Shown piece after piece: positions 54,900-63,572 of a stretch of DNA of 64,000 nucleotides (position 1 is the stretch's first letter; each line of letters starts with the position of its first letter). A model generated the notes under the pieces. That model was not told the DNA's origin. It saw only the letters and a list, made by a program, of their open reading frames with translations, and ran no database searches. Source of the stretch: Alphaproteobacteria bacterium (GTDB lineage Bacteria > Pseudomonadota > Alphaproteobacteria > RF32 > CAG-239); assembly GCA_015062535.1 (NCBI GenBank), contig SUUK01000002.1:162724-226723 (forward strand). The letters are read 5' to 3'. A program made the translations under genes and the position numbers.

Positions 54900-56186
54900 A
54901 TGGACGATAGTGTTGAAAACAATAATGATTTAGAAAATATTGCTTTAAGTGGTGAAAGTGATATTTCTTTTGAGCCTGTTGTTAAGGAAGAAATAGAAGA
55001 AGTAAAAGTTCGTAAATCATCAGAAAGACTTGAAAAACTCCGTTCATATTATGAGCAATTAGGTTTAGCTCGTATGGCCATGCAAGAGGAGCTTGAAGCA
55101 AGGCTAGAAGGCAAGGCTGTTGAAGGTGAAATAGAAGAAAAGCTTTATGAATATAGCCACTCATGGCGAGCAATTGCAGATGAAATAGAAAAAAATGATG
55201 ATATTTTATCTCGTAGAAGAGCTTTGGCTACGGGGGAATTTCATGTTGGTGAAAATTTAGTTGGCTCGGATTTTAGTGGGGCAGATTTATCTAGAGCAGA
55301 TTTTTCTGCGGCGAATTTACAGGATGTAAATTTTAGTGGTGCAAAACTTGTTGGTGTTGACTTTAGCGGTGCGGACTTATCTGGGGCTGATTTATCTAAT
55401 ACAGACTTAACAGATTCTATTTTTGCCGGTGCAACATTAAAAGGTACTAACTTTACTGGTGCCATCATGGAAGGTGTTATTCTTCGAGATGCAGATATCG
55501 AAGATGCCATCTTAATGGATATCAGAATGGATGAACTTGCAATTGAAGAGTTGCAAGCATTGGTTGAGTATTTAGCTATTTATTATCCGCATAAATTAAA
55601 TTTAAGAAGAATTAATTTGTCGTTACTTGATTTAACAAGAATTGATTTAAGGCAAGTTAATTTGAGAGGTGTTGATTTTACTGGTCTTGATTTTACTGGT
55701 GTTAATATTATGGAGCTTGATTTAAGTGAATGTATTATTACTCCAGAACAAATAGCTCAAGCTTTAGGTAGAATTCCAAGTCCGGAAGAATTAAAGAAAA
55801 TTTTAGCTCCTAAGAAGAAAAAGAAAGCAAAGAAATTTTATATAGATTTTACAGAGTTTTTAAGCAATGGACACTTTACTGGATGGATTGATTTAACTAA
55901 AGGTAGTATTAGTACAGATAAACTAGTTAGTGCATTTTTGAAAGCAAAGAAGTTTTTAACTGGAAAAGTGGAAGACACTGATGAAGTTATTTTTGAAAAA
56001 GCAAAAGAATTTCATGCAAATAAGTTAGAAGAAGAGCGTAAAGCTTATAATGAAGAGCAAAAGAAAAATATTGAAGAAAGAAAACAAAAAATGTTGCAAG
56101 AGCAACAGGCAAATAAAGAACTTAAAATAGAAAATGATGAAAAATATGTGCCATTAAAAGTAAATTTAGGTAAAATTAGGGAATAA
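54900..56186 (+). CDS. Pentapeptide-repeat protein with coiled-coil ends
   Basis: A 428-residue cytoplasmic protein. The N-terminal ~110 residues are charged and helical. Two blocks of pentapeptide repeats (A(D/N)LxX pattern) follow, at about 118-205 (SGADLSRADFSAANL) and about 235-275 (NLRGVDFTGLDFTGVN). These fold into a right-handed quadrilateral beta-helix. The C-terminal ~130 residues are Lys/Glu/Gln-rich and coiled-coil. The ATG at 54900 follows AAGGTG by 6 bases; an in-frame GTG at 54891 is not preferred. Pentapeptide proteins can mimic DNA and inhibit gyrase, but nothing here shows that. Confidence 0.82.
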   Translation: MDDSVENNNDLENIALSGESDISFEPVVKEEIEEVKVRKSSERLEKLRSYYEQLGLARMAMQEELEARLEGKAVEGEIEEKLYEYSHSWRAIADEIEKNDDILSRRRALATGEFHVGENLVGSDFSGADLSRADFSAANLQDVNFSGAKLVGVDFSGADLSGADLSNTDLTDSIFAGATLKGTNFTGAIMEGVILRDADIEDAILMDIRMDELAIEELQALVEYLAIYYPHKLNLRRINLSLLDLTRIDLRQVNLRGVDFTGLDFTGVNIMELDLSECIITPEQIAQALGRIPSPEELKKILAPKKKKKAKKFYIDFTEFLSNGHFTGWIDLTKGSISTDKLVSAFLKAKKFLTGKVEDTDEVIFEKAKEFHANKLEEERKAYNEEQKKNIEERKQKMLQEQQANKELKIENDEKYVPLKVNLGKIRE

Positions 56187-56261
56187 ATTTTTAATTTTGG
56201 TGTAATTTTATTAAAATATAGCTACAAATATTGTAGCTTATTTTTTTGAGGAGTAAATTTT

Positions 56262-56852
56262 ATGAAAAAAATGATTTGGTATATTTGCTTGTTGGTTTTG
56301 GTTGTTTTTAATGCTAGAGCTGAAGAAATTATAGAGTTACCAAAAGTTGATAATTCAACACCTTTGATGGATATTATGAACAAAAGAAAGTCTTCTCGTA
56401 TATATAGCTCTAAAGAAGTTGATTTACAAACTTTGAGTGAAATTTTGTGGAGCGCATTTGGGGTTAATGACAGAGGAACAAGAACTATTCCAACTGCATT
56501 AAATAAGCAAAATTTAAAGGTTTTTATCGTTTATGAGGGAAAAATTTGGAATTATGACGGCGTTAAAAATGCGCTTGTTAAAGTAAGTGATGAAAATGTT
56601 GAAGAATATATTGCAAAACAAGATTTTGTAAAAAATGCACCGGTGAATTTGATTTATACTGGTAGTGATAAGGATTATTCTTATTTCCATGCTGGTTCTG
56701 CAACACAAAATGTTTCTCTTTATGCTGCAAGCAAAGGTCTGAATGCTATTGTTAGAGGTTATATTGATAAAGAGGGGTTAAAAAACAAGCTAAATTTGGG
56801 TGATGATGAGTTTGTGATTATAAATCAGGTAATCGGTTATCAAGAAAATTAA
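56262..56852 (+). CDS. Exported SagB/nitroreductase-type flavoprotein
   Basis: A 196-residue nitroreductase-superfamily protein with a signal peptide (ending FNARA). It shows KRKSSRIYSSKEVDLQTLSEILWSAFGVN, the usual SagB-like opening with Arg residues for FMN, and HAGSATQNVSLYAASKGLNAI. Such proteins bind FMN and reduce small substrates or act in peptide modification. An exported version without partners leaves the substrate unknown. Its GAGGAG ribosome-binding site precedes the ATG by about 8 bases. Confidence 0.82.
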   Translation: MKKMIWYICLLVLVVFNARAEEIIELPKVDNSTPLMDIMNKRKSSRIYSSKEVDLQTLSEILWSAFGVNDRGTRTIPTALNKQNLKVFIVYEGKIWNYDGVKNALVKVSDENVEEYIAKQDFVKNAPVNLIYTGSDKDYSYFHAGSATQNVSLYAASKGLNAIVRGYIDKEGLKNKLNLGDDEFVIINQVIGYQEN

Positions 56853-56869
56853 GGTACAAAAAATAATGC

Positions 56870-56896
56870 TTGCCAAATGAGAAAATAGGTTATATT
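56870..56896 (+). promoter_or_regulatory. Weak promoter candidate for tRNA-Ser
   Basis: TTGCCA (56870-56875) and TATATT (56891-56896) with a 15-base spacer, just upstream of the tRNA. The spacing is short. Confidence 0.3.
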
Positions 56897-56909
56897 TTCT
56901 TGTTTGCTT

Positions 56910-57000
<91 letters not shown>

Positions 57001-57430
57001 TTTTTTTAAGCCCTTTTGATAGGGGCTTTTTTTATGTTTATTGGTGTGTTTGAGGTCTTTGCCGATGGAAATCGTGTGTACCCCCAAAGGTTGACCTAAG
57101 GGTTCGAAATCCCACTAAAGTCCGCCATTTTTTATGGAGCGCTTGTTATAGCGCTCTTTTTTTGTGATGGAATAGTGTTTGTGGTTTTTGCCGATTGGAA
57201 ATCGTGTGTATCCCCAAAGGTTGACCTAAGGGTTCGAATCCCACTCTGTCCGCCATTTTTTATTTAAGCCCTTTTGATAAGGGCTTTTTTTATGTTTATT
57301 GGTGTGTTTGAGGTCTTTGCCGATGGAAATCGTGTGTACCCCCAAAGGTTGACCTAAGGGCTCGAAATCCCACTAAAGTCCGCCATTTTTTATGGAGTGC
57401 TTGTTATAGCGCTCTTTTTTTGTGATGGGA
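57001..57430 (+). repeat. Array of decayed tRNA-Ser 3' fragments with terminators
   Basis: Three partial copies of the tRNA-Ser 3' half (57061-57127, 57190-57255, 57319-57385) each start near the anticodon stem (GCCGATGG or similar), keep a mutated variable arm and T arm, and end in CCGCCA. Hairpin-T runs separate them (about 57009-57034, 57137-57163, 57266-57291, 57395-57422). Copies 1 and 3, with their flanks, repeat at a 258-base period, so a larger segment was duplicated. All lack the acceptor 5' half and D arm and cannot be functional tRNAs. Confidence 0.85.
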
Positions 57431-57447
57431 TAGTGTTTGTGTGGGTC

Positions 57448-58023
57448 TTAGTATCCAAACTTATGAGGGTCAGTAGTTGCATTTACTATGAAACCGACTA
57501 TTAAGCATAATGAAATGATTGAAATCACGCCAATTAAAATTCGGTTAATGATAATTTTAGAGTTTGATGTTAAATTCTTATTTTTCTTGATTAAATAGTT
57601 CATAGTTATAGTTAAAGGGATAAGAAGCACAGAGCATATTAGCATTCCAAAGTTTAGAGCAAGGCTACAATAACAAGAATTAAGAGTCATAACTAGTTGG
57701 AGTAAACTTAATATAATTAAAAAATTAATAATTATGCGATATAAATAAAAGGTTTTGTTTATTATTGCTTTTATAGATTTAAACATAAATATTGCGGAAC
57801 ATATAACTATTGGAATATACAATATTATTGGTAATAAATGAAGCATATGTATATCTCGTGGAAGATTTGTGATGTAACTGTATATTATAATACGTGTAGA
57901 AGAAACAAGTATACATCCCGTAAAAATTATGAATGCGATATATAGTATATAACATAATATAGTATATAAATGATGTAGAATGTTTTTTTGTTTTGATGTT
58001 TTTTCGTTTAGTAGTTGATTCAT
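57448..58023 (-). CDS. Multi-helix membrane protein, unknown
   Basis: A 191-residue protein with about five hydrophobic segments (near residues 22-45, 62-83, 92-115, 120-140, 160-185). No motif is recognised. It is very AT-rich and Ile/Leu-rich. It lies 23 bases downstream of the 154-residue gene, so they may be co-transcribed. The reading frame is intact, with a plausible start at 58023. Confidence 0.6.
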   Translation of the reverse strand: MNQLLNEKTSKQKNILHHLYTILCYILYIAFIIFTGCILVSSTRIIIYSYITNLPRDIHMLHLLPIILYIPIVICSAIFMFKSIKAIINKTFYLYRIIINFLIILSLLQLVMTLNSCYCSLALNFGMLICSVLLIPLTITMNYLIKKNKNLTSNSKIIINRILIGVISIISLCLIVGFIVNATTDPHKFGY

Positions 58024-58046
58024 AGGTTAATCCTTTGTTTGATGTT

Positions 58047-58511
58047 TTATTTATTATTTTTTTTAGCTAAGAGTTTCTCTCTAGTTTTTTTAGCTTTTTC
58101 TAAAATATTTTCTTGTTTAGGTTCTTCGTTAGTTGTTTCTTTGTTTGCATCTTTTTTTGGGGTGTTATTTGTTTCTTGTTTCTTGTTTTGAACAGGAATT
58201 TCTTTGGTTGATGCATATGCATATACAATATCTGTTTCTTCGTCTTCTTTTAGATTTTCATTGTATTTTAGTTCGCAAACATAAATTGTATTTAATTTTT
58301 TTATTTTTTGCATATGTTCATCAGATAATTGTTCTATGTATAGAGTGTCTTTTGAATTTCTTTTGAGTATAATATGTTTTGCATATTCATTTATTGTGTA
58401 TGTGGAATTTGCAGGTTCTGTTGGGCCAGCATAAATCAATATCATGATTTCATTGTTTTCATTTTCTATTATTTCATATGATTCTAAAGCTGGAGTTGAA
58501 TTGTTTTCCAT
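58047..58511 (-). CDS. Acidic/Lys-rich small protein, unknown
   Basis: A 154-residue protein. Residues 1-95 look like a compact domain (YEIIENENNEIMILIYAGP, then HMQKIKKLNTIYVCELKY); the remainder is a charged, low-complexity tail rich in K, E, N and T (KKDANKETTNEEPK). There is no signal or membrane segment and I recognise no family. An AAAGGAT ribosome-binding site precedes the ATG. Confidence 0.6.
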   Translation of the reverse strand: MENNSTPALESYEIIENENNEIMILIYAGPTEPANSTYTINEYAKHIILKRNSKDTLYIEQLSDEHMQKIKKLNTIYVCELKYNENLKEDEETDIVYAYASTKEIPVQNKKQETNNTPKKDANKETTNEEPKQENILEKAKKTREKLLAKKNNK

Positions 58512-58605
58512 TATTTTATCCTTTCGTAGTGGCTTTGGTGGTATTTTATAGCATAAGTTATTAAAAATATATTACAAAAAATTAAAAAAGATATGCATTT
58601 TTTGT

Positions 58606-58633
58606 TTGCATTATAAAATATATGTGTTATAAG
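58606..58633 (+). promoter_or_regulatory. Promoter of rpsU
   Basis: TTGCAT (58606-58611) and TATAAG (58628-58633) spaced by 16 bases, ahead of rpsU. Confidence 0.5.
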
Positions 58634-58678
58634 GGCTTAAATTTTAACAATTAGAAGAATAGAAAAGAGGTGATTTAA

Positions 58679-58885
58679 GTGGTTCAAGTTACTGTTATTG
58701 GTAATGACGTAGCTCAGTCTTTGAAAATTTTGAAGAAGAAAATGCAACGTGAAGGTATTTTCCGTGAAATGAAACTTCGCCGTTGTCACGAAAAGAATTC
58801 TGAGAAAAAGACTCGTCGTAAAGCAGAAGCTATTAGACGTTCTAGAAAGCAGTTGCGTAAACGCTTAGATACTGAAGGATTCTAA
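58679..58885 (+). CDS. rpsU: 30S ribosomal protein S21
   Basis: A 68-residue basic protein of the small subunit, which helps start-site recognition. It begins with GTG behind AGAGGTG. The sequence [34 protein letters not shown] is diagnostic, and the Lys/Arg-rich tail is normal. Length and composition fit alphaproteobacterial S21. A terminator follows. Confidence 0.95.
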   Translation: MVQVTVIGNDVAQSLKILKKKMQREGIFREMKLRRCHEKNSEKKTRRKAEAIRRSRKQLRKRLDTEGF

Positions 58886-58906
58886 TAAGAATTTTCGTAT
58901 TATAGA

Positions 58907-58935
58907 GGGAAGCTTGAAAAAAGCTTCCTTTTTTT
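58907..58935 (+). terminator. Terminator of rpsU
   Basis: A perfect 8-bp stem GGAAGCTT / AAGCTTCC with a GAAAAA loop and seven T after it. Confidence 0.9.
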
Positions 58936-58985
58936 AAGCTTTTTTTACAAATTAGGTATATTGTTGTATTGAAGTGGAGGTTATT

Positions 58986-59768
58986 ATGTATTTAGAAAAA
59001 GCAAAAAGAATTTTGGATAAAGAATATCAAATACAACGTGCTAAAGCTGATAAAAAAGGCTTAATTTTGATTGAAGAAAAAATTGTGCACTCTTATCAGG
59101 TTTTGGGTGCTGGCAATATGATATTAAAAAATGAAAAAATATATGAAAAATGCTCTAATGAGGAGATAGATTTATTAAAAGCAACGGTTTTACTTCATGA
59201 TTTAGGGCGTTTTCAAGAGGGGGTAACTCCAAATATTGACCACGGGGTGCATGGTGCAAATTTATTAAAAAATGATGATGATTTTAGGCAAAATAAAGTT
59301 TATTTGGCAGTTAAACACCATGGGCATTTGATTGAAGCTTTGTATGATGATGAAGAGTATAAAGCTTTGAGTGAAGATGAAAAGAGTGAAGTTAGGAAAT
59401 ATATCTTTTTGGTTAGAGATGCAGATAAAATTGCTAATTTTTATTTGTTGTTTAGAAGTTTTCAAAAAATGGATAATTTGTTTTTTCACCCAGATAGATT
59501 TGACGGAACACTTAAAGCAACAAAAGGTGTACATGAGGCATTTATGGCTCATAAATCAATTAATAAAAAAGATGTAAAAAACGTTGCGGATCAGACGTTG
59601 ATGGTTATGGCTTGTGTTTATGATTTAAATTATAAGGCTAGCTTTGAGTTTTTGGATAAACTAAATGTGATGAAGATTTTGATGGATAATTGTAGTAAAT
59701 ACTTAGAAGAATCATTACAAAATGTATATAAAAAAGAGATAATTGATTATATAAAGGAAAGAGTGTAA
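58986..59768 (+). CDS. HD-domain phosphohydrolase
   Basis: A 260-residue HD-superfamily protein. Motifs: HSYQVLGAGNMI, TVLLHDLGRFQEGVTP (HD pair), a second H region AVKHHGHLIEAL, and RDADKIANFY. This is the general HD metal-site order (H...HD...H...D), as found in many nucleotide phosphohydrolases. The ATG at 58986 follows GGAGG; a GTG 12 bases upstream is less likely. Substrate unknown. It converges on nusG with a shared hairpin. Confidence 0.78.
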   Translation: MYLEKAKRILDKEYQIQRAKADKKGLILIEEKIVHSYQVLGAGNMILKNEKIYEKCSNEEIDLLKATVLLHDLGRFQEGVTPNIDHGVHGANLLKNDDDFRQNKVYLAVKHHGHLIEALYDDEEYKALSEDEKSEVRKYIFLVRDADKIANFYLLFRSFQKMDNLFFHPDRFDGTLKATKGVHEAFMAHKSINKKDVKNVADQTLMVMACVYDLNYKASFEFLDKLNVMKILMDNCSKYLEESLQNVYKKEIIDYIKERV

Positions 59769-59771
59769 GAA

Positions 59772-59800
59772 AAAAGCCTCCGGTGGGAGGCTTTTATTTT
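59772..59800. terminator. Bidirectional terminator between the HD gene and nusG
   Basis: A 10-bp stem AAAAGCCTCC / GGAGGCTTTT with a GGTG loop. T-rich sequence flanks it on both strands, so it can stop transcription from both converging genes. Confidence 0.85.
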
Positions 59801-59801
59801 T

Positions 59802-60335
59802 TTAAGATAACTTTTCTACTTGATTGAACTCTAATTCAACAGGAGTTTCACGTCCAAAGATTGAAACAGAAACTTTTAAGCGAGTTCTTTCTGTATCGAT
59901 TTCGTTTACAGTACCAATAAATGATGCAAATGGGCCATCTGTAACACGAATTTGTTCGCCAATTTCGAAATAAATTTCAGTTGTTGGACGTTCGATACCT
60001 TCTTCAATTTGAGTCATAATGCGTTTTACTTCTTTTTCTGTAATTGCTTGTGGCTTATTATGACTACCTAAGAAACCGCTAACACGTGGTGTATCTTTAA
60101 CGATATGCCATGTATCATCATTCATTTCCATTTTGATTAAGATGTAACCAGGGAAGAATTTGTGTTCAGCGTTTACTTTTGTACCTTTTCTAACTTCAAC
60201 AACTTGTTCTGTTGGAACTAGAACTTCTAAAATCTTGTCATCCATTTTCTTCAAAACAGCTTGCTCACGAATCGATTCAGCAACCTTTTTTTCAGAACCG
60301 GAATAAACGTTTACTACATACCAACGAGCGGTCAT
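59802..60335 (-). CDS. nusG: Transcription elongation factor NusG
   Basis: A 177-residue factor that binds RNA polymerase and modulates elongation and Rho termination. It has the NGN domain (RWYVVNVYSGSEKKVAESI, then FPGYILIKMEMNDDTW and VSGFLGS) and the KOW domain (RVTDGPFASFIGTVNEID). It is 11 bases downstream of secE, but unlike most bacteria no rplK follows; instead a terminator closes the operon. Confidence 0.97.
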   Translation of the reverse strand: MTARWYVVNVYSGSEKKVAESIREQAVLKKMDDKILEVLVPTEQVVEVRKGTKVNAEHKFFPGYILIKMEMNDDTWHIVKDTPRVSGFLGSHNKPQAITEKEVKRIMTQIEEGIERPTTEIYFEIGEQIRVTDGPFASFIGTVNEIDTERTRLKVSVSIFGRETPVELEFNQVEKLS

Positions 60336-60346
60336 AATGAAAACTC

Positions 60347-60535
60347 CTACTTAAATATTTTACTAACTATTGAGCCAAAAACTAAATCTACACCAAAAAA
60401 GAATGTAGCCGCTATTGCAACGATAATTATTACCATAATTGTTGCTTGAGTTACTTCTTTCTTTGTTGGCCAAGTAACTTTTTTTACTTCTTGTTTAACT
60501 TGTCTAAAAAATTGTATTGGACTTGTTTTTCCCAT
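60347..60535 (-). CDS. secE: Preprotein translocase subunit SecE
   Basis: A 62-residue protein with one transmembrane helix ([26 protein letters not shown]). The conserved cytoplasmic segment [19 protein letters not shown] precedes it. SecE joins SecY and SecG in the Sec channel. The short single-helix form is normal outside Enterobacteria. It is followed directly by nusG. Confidence 0.96.
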   Translation of the reverse strand: MGKTSPIQFFRQVKQEVKKVTWPTKKEVTQATIMVIIIVAIAATFFFGVDLVFGSIVSKIFK

Positions 60536-60713
60536 AGCTGTACCATTTCAATAAGTGTTATAAACATAGACAATTAGCGCTTAATTGTCATTAAACATTG
60601 GCTCTATATAAATATTTTTATTGGTATATGTCAAGTAAAAGTTTGAGATGTCTTAAGTTTTTTTATGAATTTGATTTTAAAATAAAAAAGGGGGCTAAAT
60701 TAGCCCCATTTTT

Positions 60714-61292
60714 TTAATCAGAAAGTTTGGCAGAAGCTGCTGCTGTTACAAAAGCAAAAAATGCTTTTTCGTTGGTAAGAGCAATAGTAATCTCTTCTAA
60801 GCTCATCATTTCATAATCTGAGCAAGTCTGGATTGCTGAGATGATAACAGTTGCTGCCTTTAAATAGCTAAGAGGTCCATGGGTGCCGGTGTTCATTGAT
60901 GGCATTACCAGTGTCTTGAGGCCAAAGTCTGCCGCGTAAATTAGTGCTGTAACAGCACATTTTCCTGTGTGCTCTTCGATTTCGTCCTTTGAAAAATTGT
61001 TACCATCTTTCAGAACGGGAATCTGTATCAGATATCTGTAATTACAGTTATCTGAAATATGAGAACACACGGCATCATCTGGGTTCAAGGTTTTGTTGCT
61101 TGTCATTTTTTGATAATCGGCGATGGCCCAGCTTGCAGGGGAATGTAGAAATGCAGATGAAACACCTGCTGGTGATATACCATTTTCGTACTGAGGTACG
61201 ACACATGCTTCGGCAGTTTCTGACATAACTCCAGAAAGCCTAATGTTTACCTTAATCTTATTAAAGTAAACAATAATCTCTTTTGCTTTCAT
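60714..61292 (-). CDS. Macro domain-like protein, GC-rich foreign gene
   Basis: A 192-residue macro-domain protein, which typically binds or hydrolyses ADP-ribose derivatives. Visible are the region NGISPAGVSSAFLHSPASWAI, and MPSMNTGTHGPLSYLKAATVIISAI, similar to the substrate-loop glycine stretch and the following helix of macro domains. Sample stretches are about 48% G+C, much above the surroundings, and only TTAAAAAA precedes the ATG, so there is no ribosome-binding site. The gene is likely transferred. Exact family membership is not certain. Confidence 0.55.
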   Translation of the reverse strand: MKAKEIIVYFNKIKVNIRLSGVMSETAEACVVPQYENGISPAGVSSAFLHSPASWAIADYQKMTSNKTLNPDDAVCSHISDNCNYRYLIQIPVLKDGNNFSKDEIEEHTGKCAVTALIYAADFGLKTLVMPSMNTGTHGPLSYLKAATVIISAIQTCSDYEMMSLEEITIALTNEKAFFAFVTAAASAKLSD

Positions 61293-61362
61293 TTTTTTAA
61301 TAATATAGAAGGATTAATAATTAGTTTTTTAGTTTTGTGTCATCATTTTTTGCAGGGTGTTG

Positions 61363-61788
61363 TTATTCTTCATTGTCCAATGCTAAAAAATATGACAAAG
61401 CATCTTTTAGTGTTTTGAAAGTAAAGGTTACTTGGTCTGTTTTTAGATCTCTTGTTTCATAATTTTCATTGTTTTTATTATATACCAAATAATCCATTGT
61501 ATTTTCACCTAGGGTAATTATACTCATTTTATCGCTTCTGTCAAGTAATATATTTTTGTCTAAAAAATCAATGAAATTACTATTAGATTTTTCATAGCAA
61601 CCATATATACAAGCATCAAATGATTTTATGCCATTTATTTTTTGTATAAATTGCAAATATTCTAATGGAGGAGGTGCAAAATTTGTTGCTTGTAATAGAA
61701 TTAATCGTGCTCTAATATCTTCATTAGAGCATGGTTGTTTGGTTGTAATATCTACGTTGTTTTGAATCTTATCTATAATGCTTTCCAT
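61363..61788 (-). CDS. SMI1/KNR4 (SUKH)-family protein, possible immunity protein
   Basis: A 141-residue protein. The core PPPLEYLQFIQKINGIKSFDACIYG and later SIITLGENTMDYLVYNKN match the SUKH pattern of a conserved (P)xxYxxFxxxxNG segment then ITLG. SUKH proteins are often immunity partners of polymorphic toxins. Its start overlaps the stop of the 594-residue gene by one base (TAATG), so it is translated after it, in toxin-then-immunity order. Whether that gene is really a toxin is open. Confidence 0.68.
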   Translation of the reverse strand: MESIIDKIQNNVDITTKQPCSNEDIRARLILLQATNFAPPPLEYLQFIQKINGIKSFDACIYGCYEKSNSNFIDFLDKNILLDRSDKMSIITLGENTMDYLVYNKNNENYETRDLKTDQVTFTFKTLKDALSYFLALDNEE

Positions 61789-63572
61789 TAATCTCTCCTC
61801 AAAGCTTTTTGGGCATTAATATATTTATCTATGGTAAAGTTTTCTTGTATGTCTTTTATAGTCTGTTTTTTATCTTTGCTAATAGGGGTTGCTGAGCTAA
61901 TGACAGCAACAACGCGATTGGGGTGTGGACTTGTTTCATCCTTTATTGGTGTAAAATAAAATTGTAAATATTTACCGGATGTATCATTTGATGATTGAAT
62001 GTTTACATCTGCTCCATGGAAAATATCTTTATGGATATCAAAGGTTTTGATTGGAGTTTTTCTTAGTTCTTTAATCTTTTTTCTTTCTTTATCAAGAAGT
62101 TGGGAGCTTATTTTGGTATCATTTAGTTTTAGTGTTTCAATGGATTTAATAAATCTTTCATATATATCTAAGAAAGAAACATCCTCTGATGGAATTATAG
62201 TTAAAATAAAGTTATCTATATTGTCGTTTGGATTTTTTCCTGAATGTATGCGGCTGGTGTCATGATGAAGTGATGGGGTAAACATAGTTGTTTTTATCTG
62301 TTTATTAGGAGCTACATCTACAGTTATTGGGGCAGTAGTTAGGAAATGATATAAGTTTTTATGGTAATTGGGTTTGACTTTGTTATTTTCATCTAGTTTT
62401 ATTCTGCCAAATACGCGGTATATTATATTTTTATCTAGATTGTATTGTTCACATTGATATAATAAATATTGTTCCATTCCTTCACACATAAGAGCTAGGT
62501 TTACGTCATCTTTTTCTATCTGTTCTCGATATTTATATTTTTTGCCGGCTTCTATATCACTAGATTTTAGAATTTCTCCAGTTATTTTGTAATAAAAGTC
62601 TTGTAGATATTTACTGGTTTGATATGAGTATTTTCCTGTTTCATCGCGGGCAACTTTTTGGAAATATATGCTGTTGCCTTCGTATTTTGAGCCATCTTTA
62701 TTACTCGATATTAGATAGTTTATTAATTGAGGAAAAGGTCTTTTTTCTAATTTGTTTTTTTCCATATATTTTTTGAATAGATTAATTATTTTTTTGGCTG
62801 TTTTACTTTTTGCATATGTGCCATTTTCTTTTGTTTCATCTTCTAAAATTTTAATAGCTTCGGCAGATGTTGGGTAATTTGAATTTTCATCTGCATAATC
62901 AGCTTTGTGTATTGCACCATTAAACATAACTCTATCCATATAAGCAATAGGATATGGTTTAGGTTTGTCATGCTCTTTTAGGTCTACTTTATAACCTGGA
63001 ACAATTTGGTTTATAATATTTGTAGCTTGTTTTATTTTTTCGATATCGTCATCAGACATGGTAAATGATTTTGTTTGATAATCAAATTGGTAATTAAGAT
63101 TTTTGGGCATTTGTTTGAAATATTCTAAGGTTGTTGCAACCATATCGTCAAAATAGTTAGGATCTGATTGTTTTATAAATTCAAAAAAAGCACGAGTTTG
63201 GGCTAATGTTTCTTGTTTTGGTGCAGATGTTGAAAATAATAGGTTTTTTATATATTCTTTATCAATAGGTTTTCTTAAAGCTTGAAATTTATTTGTAACT
63301 AGTTTTTGAGCATATTTAGGATCATCTTTAAATATATTTGTCAAGGTAGTGGCAAGTTTAAGTGTATTTTTTATGTTGTTGTTTTGTTCTTCAGTAAGGG
63401 GATTTCTTTTTTGGTTTTGCTTAAAAAAATTTTGAGCTATATTTATATTTTCTTTTATTTCGTCAATAGATGTAGGGTTTGAGCTTGATAGGATTTGTTC
63501 AACTGTAATTAATGTTGAATGATATACCTCTAGTTGTCTAATTTCTTCTGGTGTTAGTGTTTTTTTAGCCAT
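61788..63572 (-). CDS. Large unknown protein upstream of a SUKH gene, candidate toxin or effector
   Basis: A 594-residue cytoplasmic-looking protein, mostly helical and Lys/Glu-rich, with no signal peptide or membrane helix. I recognise no domain. The C-terminal part has a cluster of His and Asp (TFDIHKDIFHGADVNIQSS near residues 520-540, and MFTPSLHHDTSRIHSGKNPND at about 430-450). A conserved family cannot be named. The immediately following overlapping SUKH gene hints at a toxin-immunity pair. An AGGGAGA stretch, suitable as ribosome-binding site, precedes the ATG. Confidence 0.6.
   Translation of the reverse strand: MAKKTLTPEEIRQLEVYHSTLITVEQILSSSNPTSIDEIKENINIAQNFFKQNQKRNPLTEEQNNNIKNTLKLATTLTNIFKDDPKYAQKLVTNKFQALRKPIDKEYIKNLLFSTSAPKQETLAQTRAFFEFIKQSDPNYFDDMVATTLEYFKQMPKNLNYQFDYQTKSFTMSDDDIEKIKQATNIINQIVPGYKVDLKEHDKPKPYPIAYMDRVMFNGAIHKADYADENSNYPTSAEAIKILEDETKENGTYAKSKTAKKIINLFKKYMEKNKLEKRPFPQLINYLISSNKDGSKYEGNSIYFQKVARDETGKYSYQTSKYLQDFYYKITGEILKSSDIEAGKKYKYREQIEKDDVNLALMCEGMEQYLLYQCEQYNLDKNIIYRVFGRIKLDENNKVKPNYHKNLYHFLTTAPITVDVAPNKQIKTTMFTPSLHHDTSRIHSGKNPNDNIDNFILTIIPSEDVSFLDIYERFIKSIETLKLNDTKISSQLLDKERKKIKELRKTPIKTFDIHKDIFHGADVNIQSSNDTSGKYLQFYFTPIKDETSPHPNRVVAVISSATPISKDKKQTIKDIQENFTIDKYINAQKALRRD

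Noticed and set aside
57061..57385. Additional functional tRNA genes
   Set aside because: They lack the 5' acceptor strand and D arm, and the variable and T arms are mutated.
57001..57430. CRISPR-like array
   Set aside because: Units are tRNA-Ser 3' fragments with terminators, not identical short repeats with unique spacers; no cas genes.
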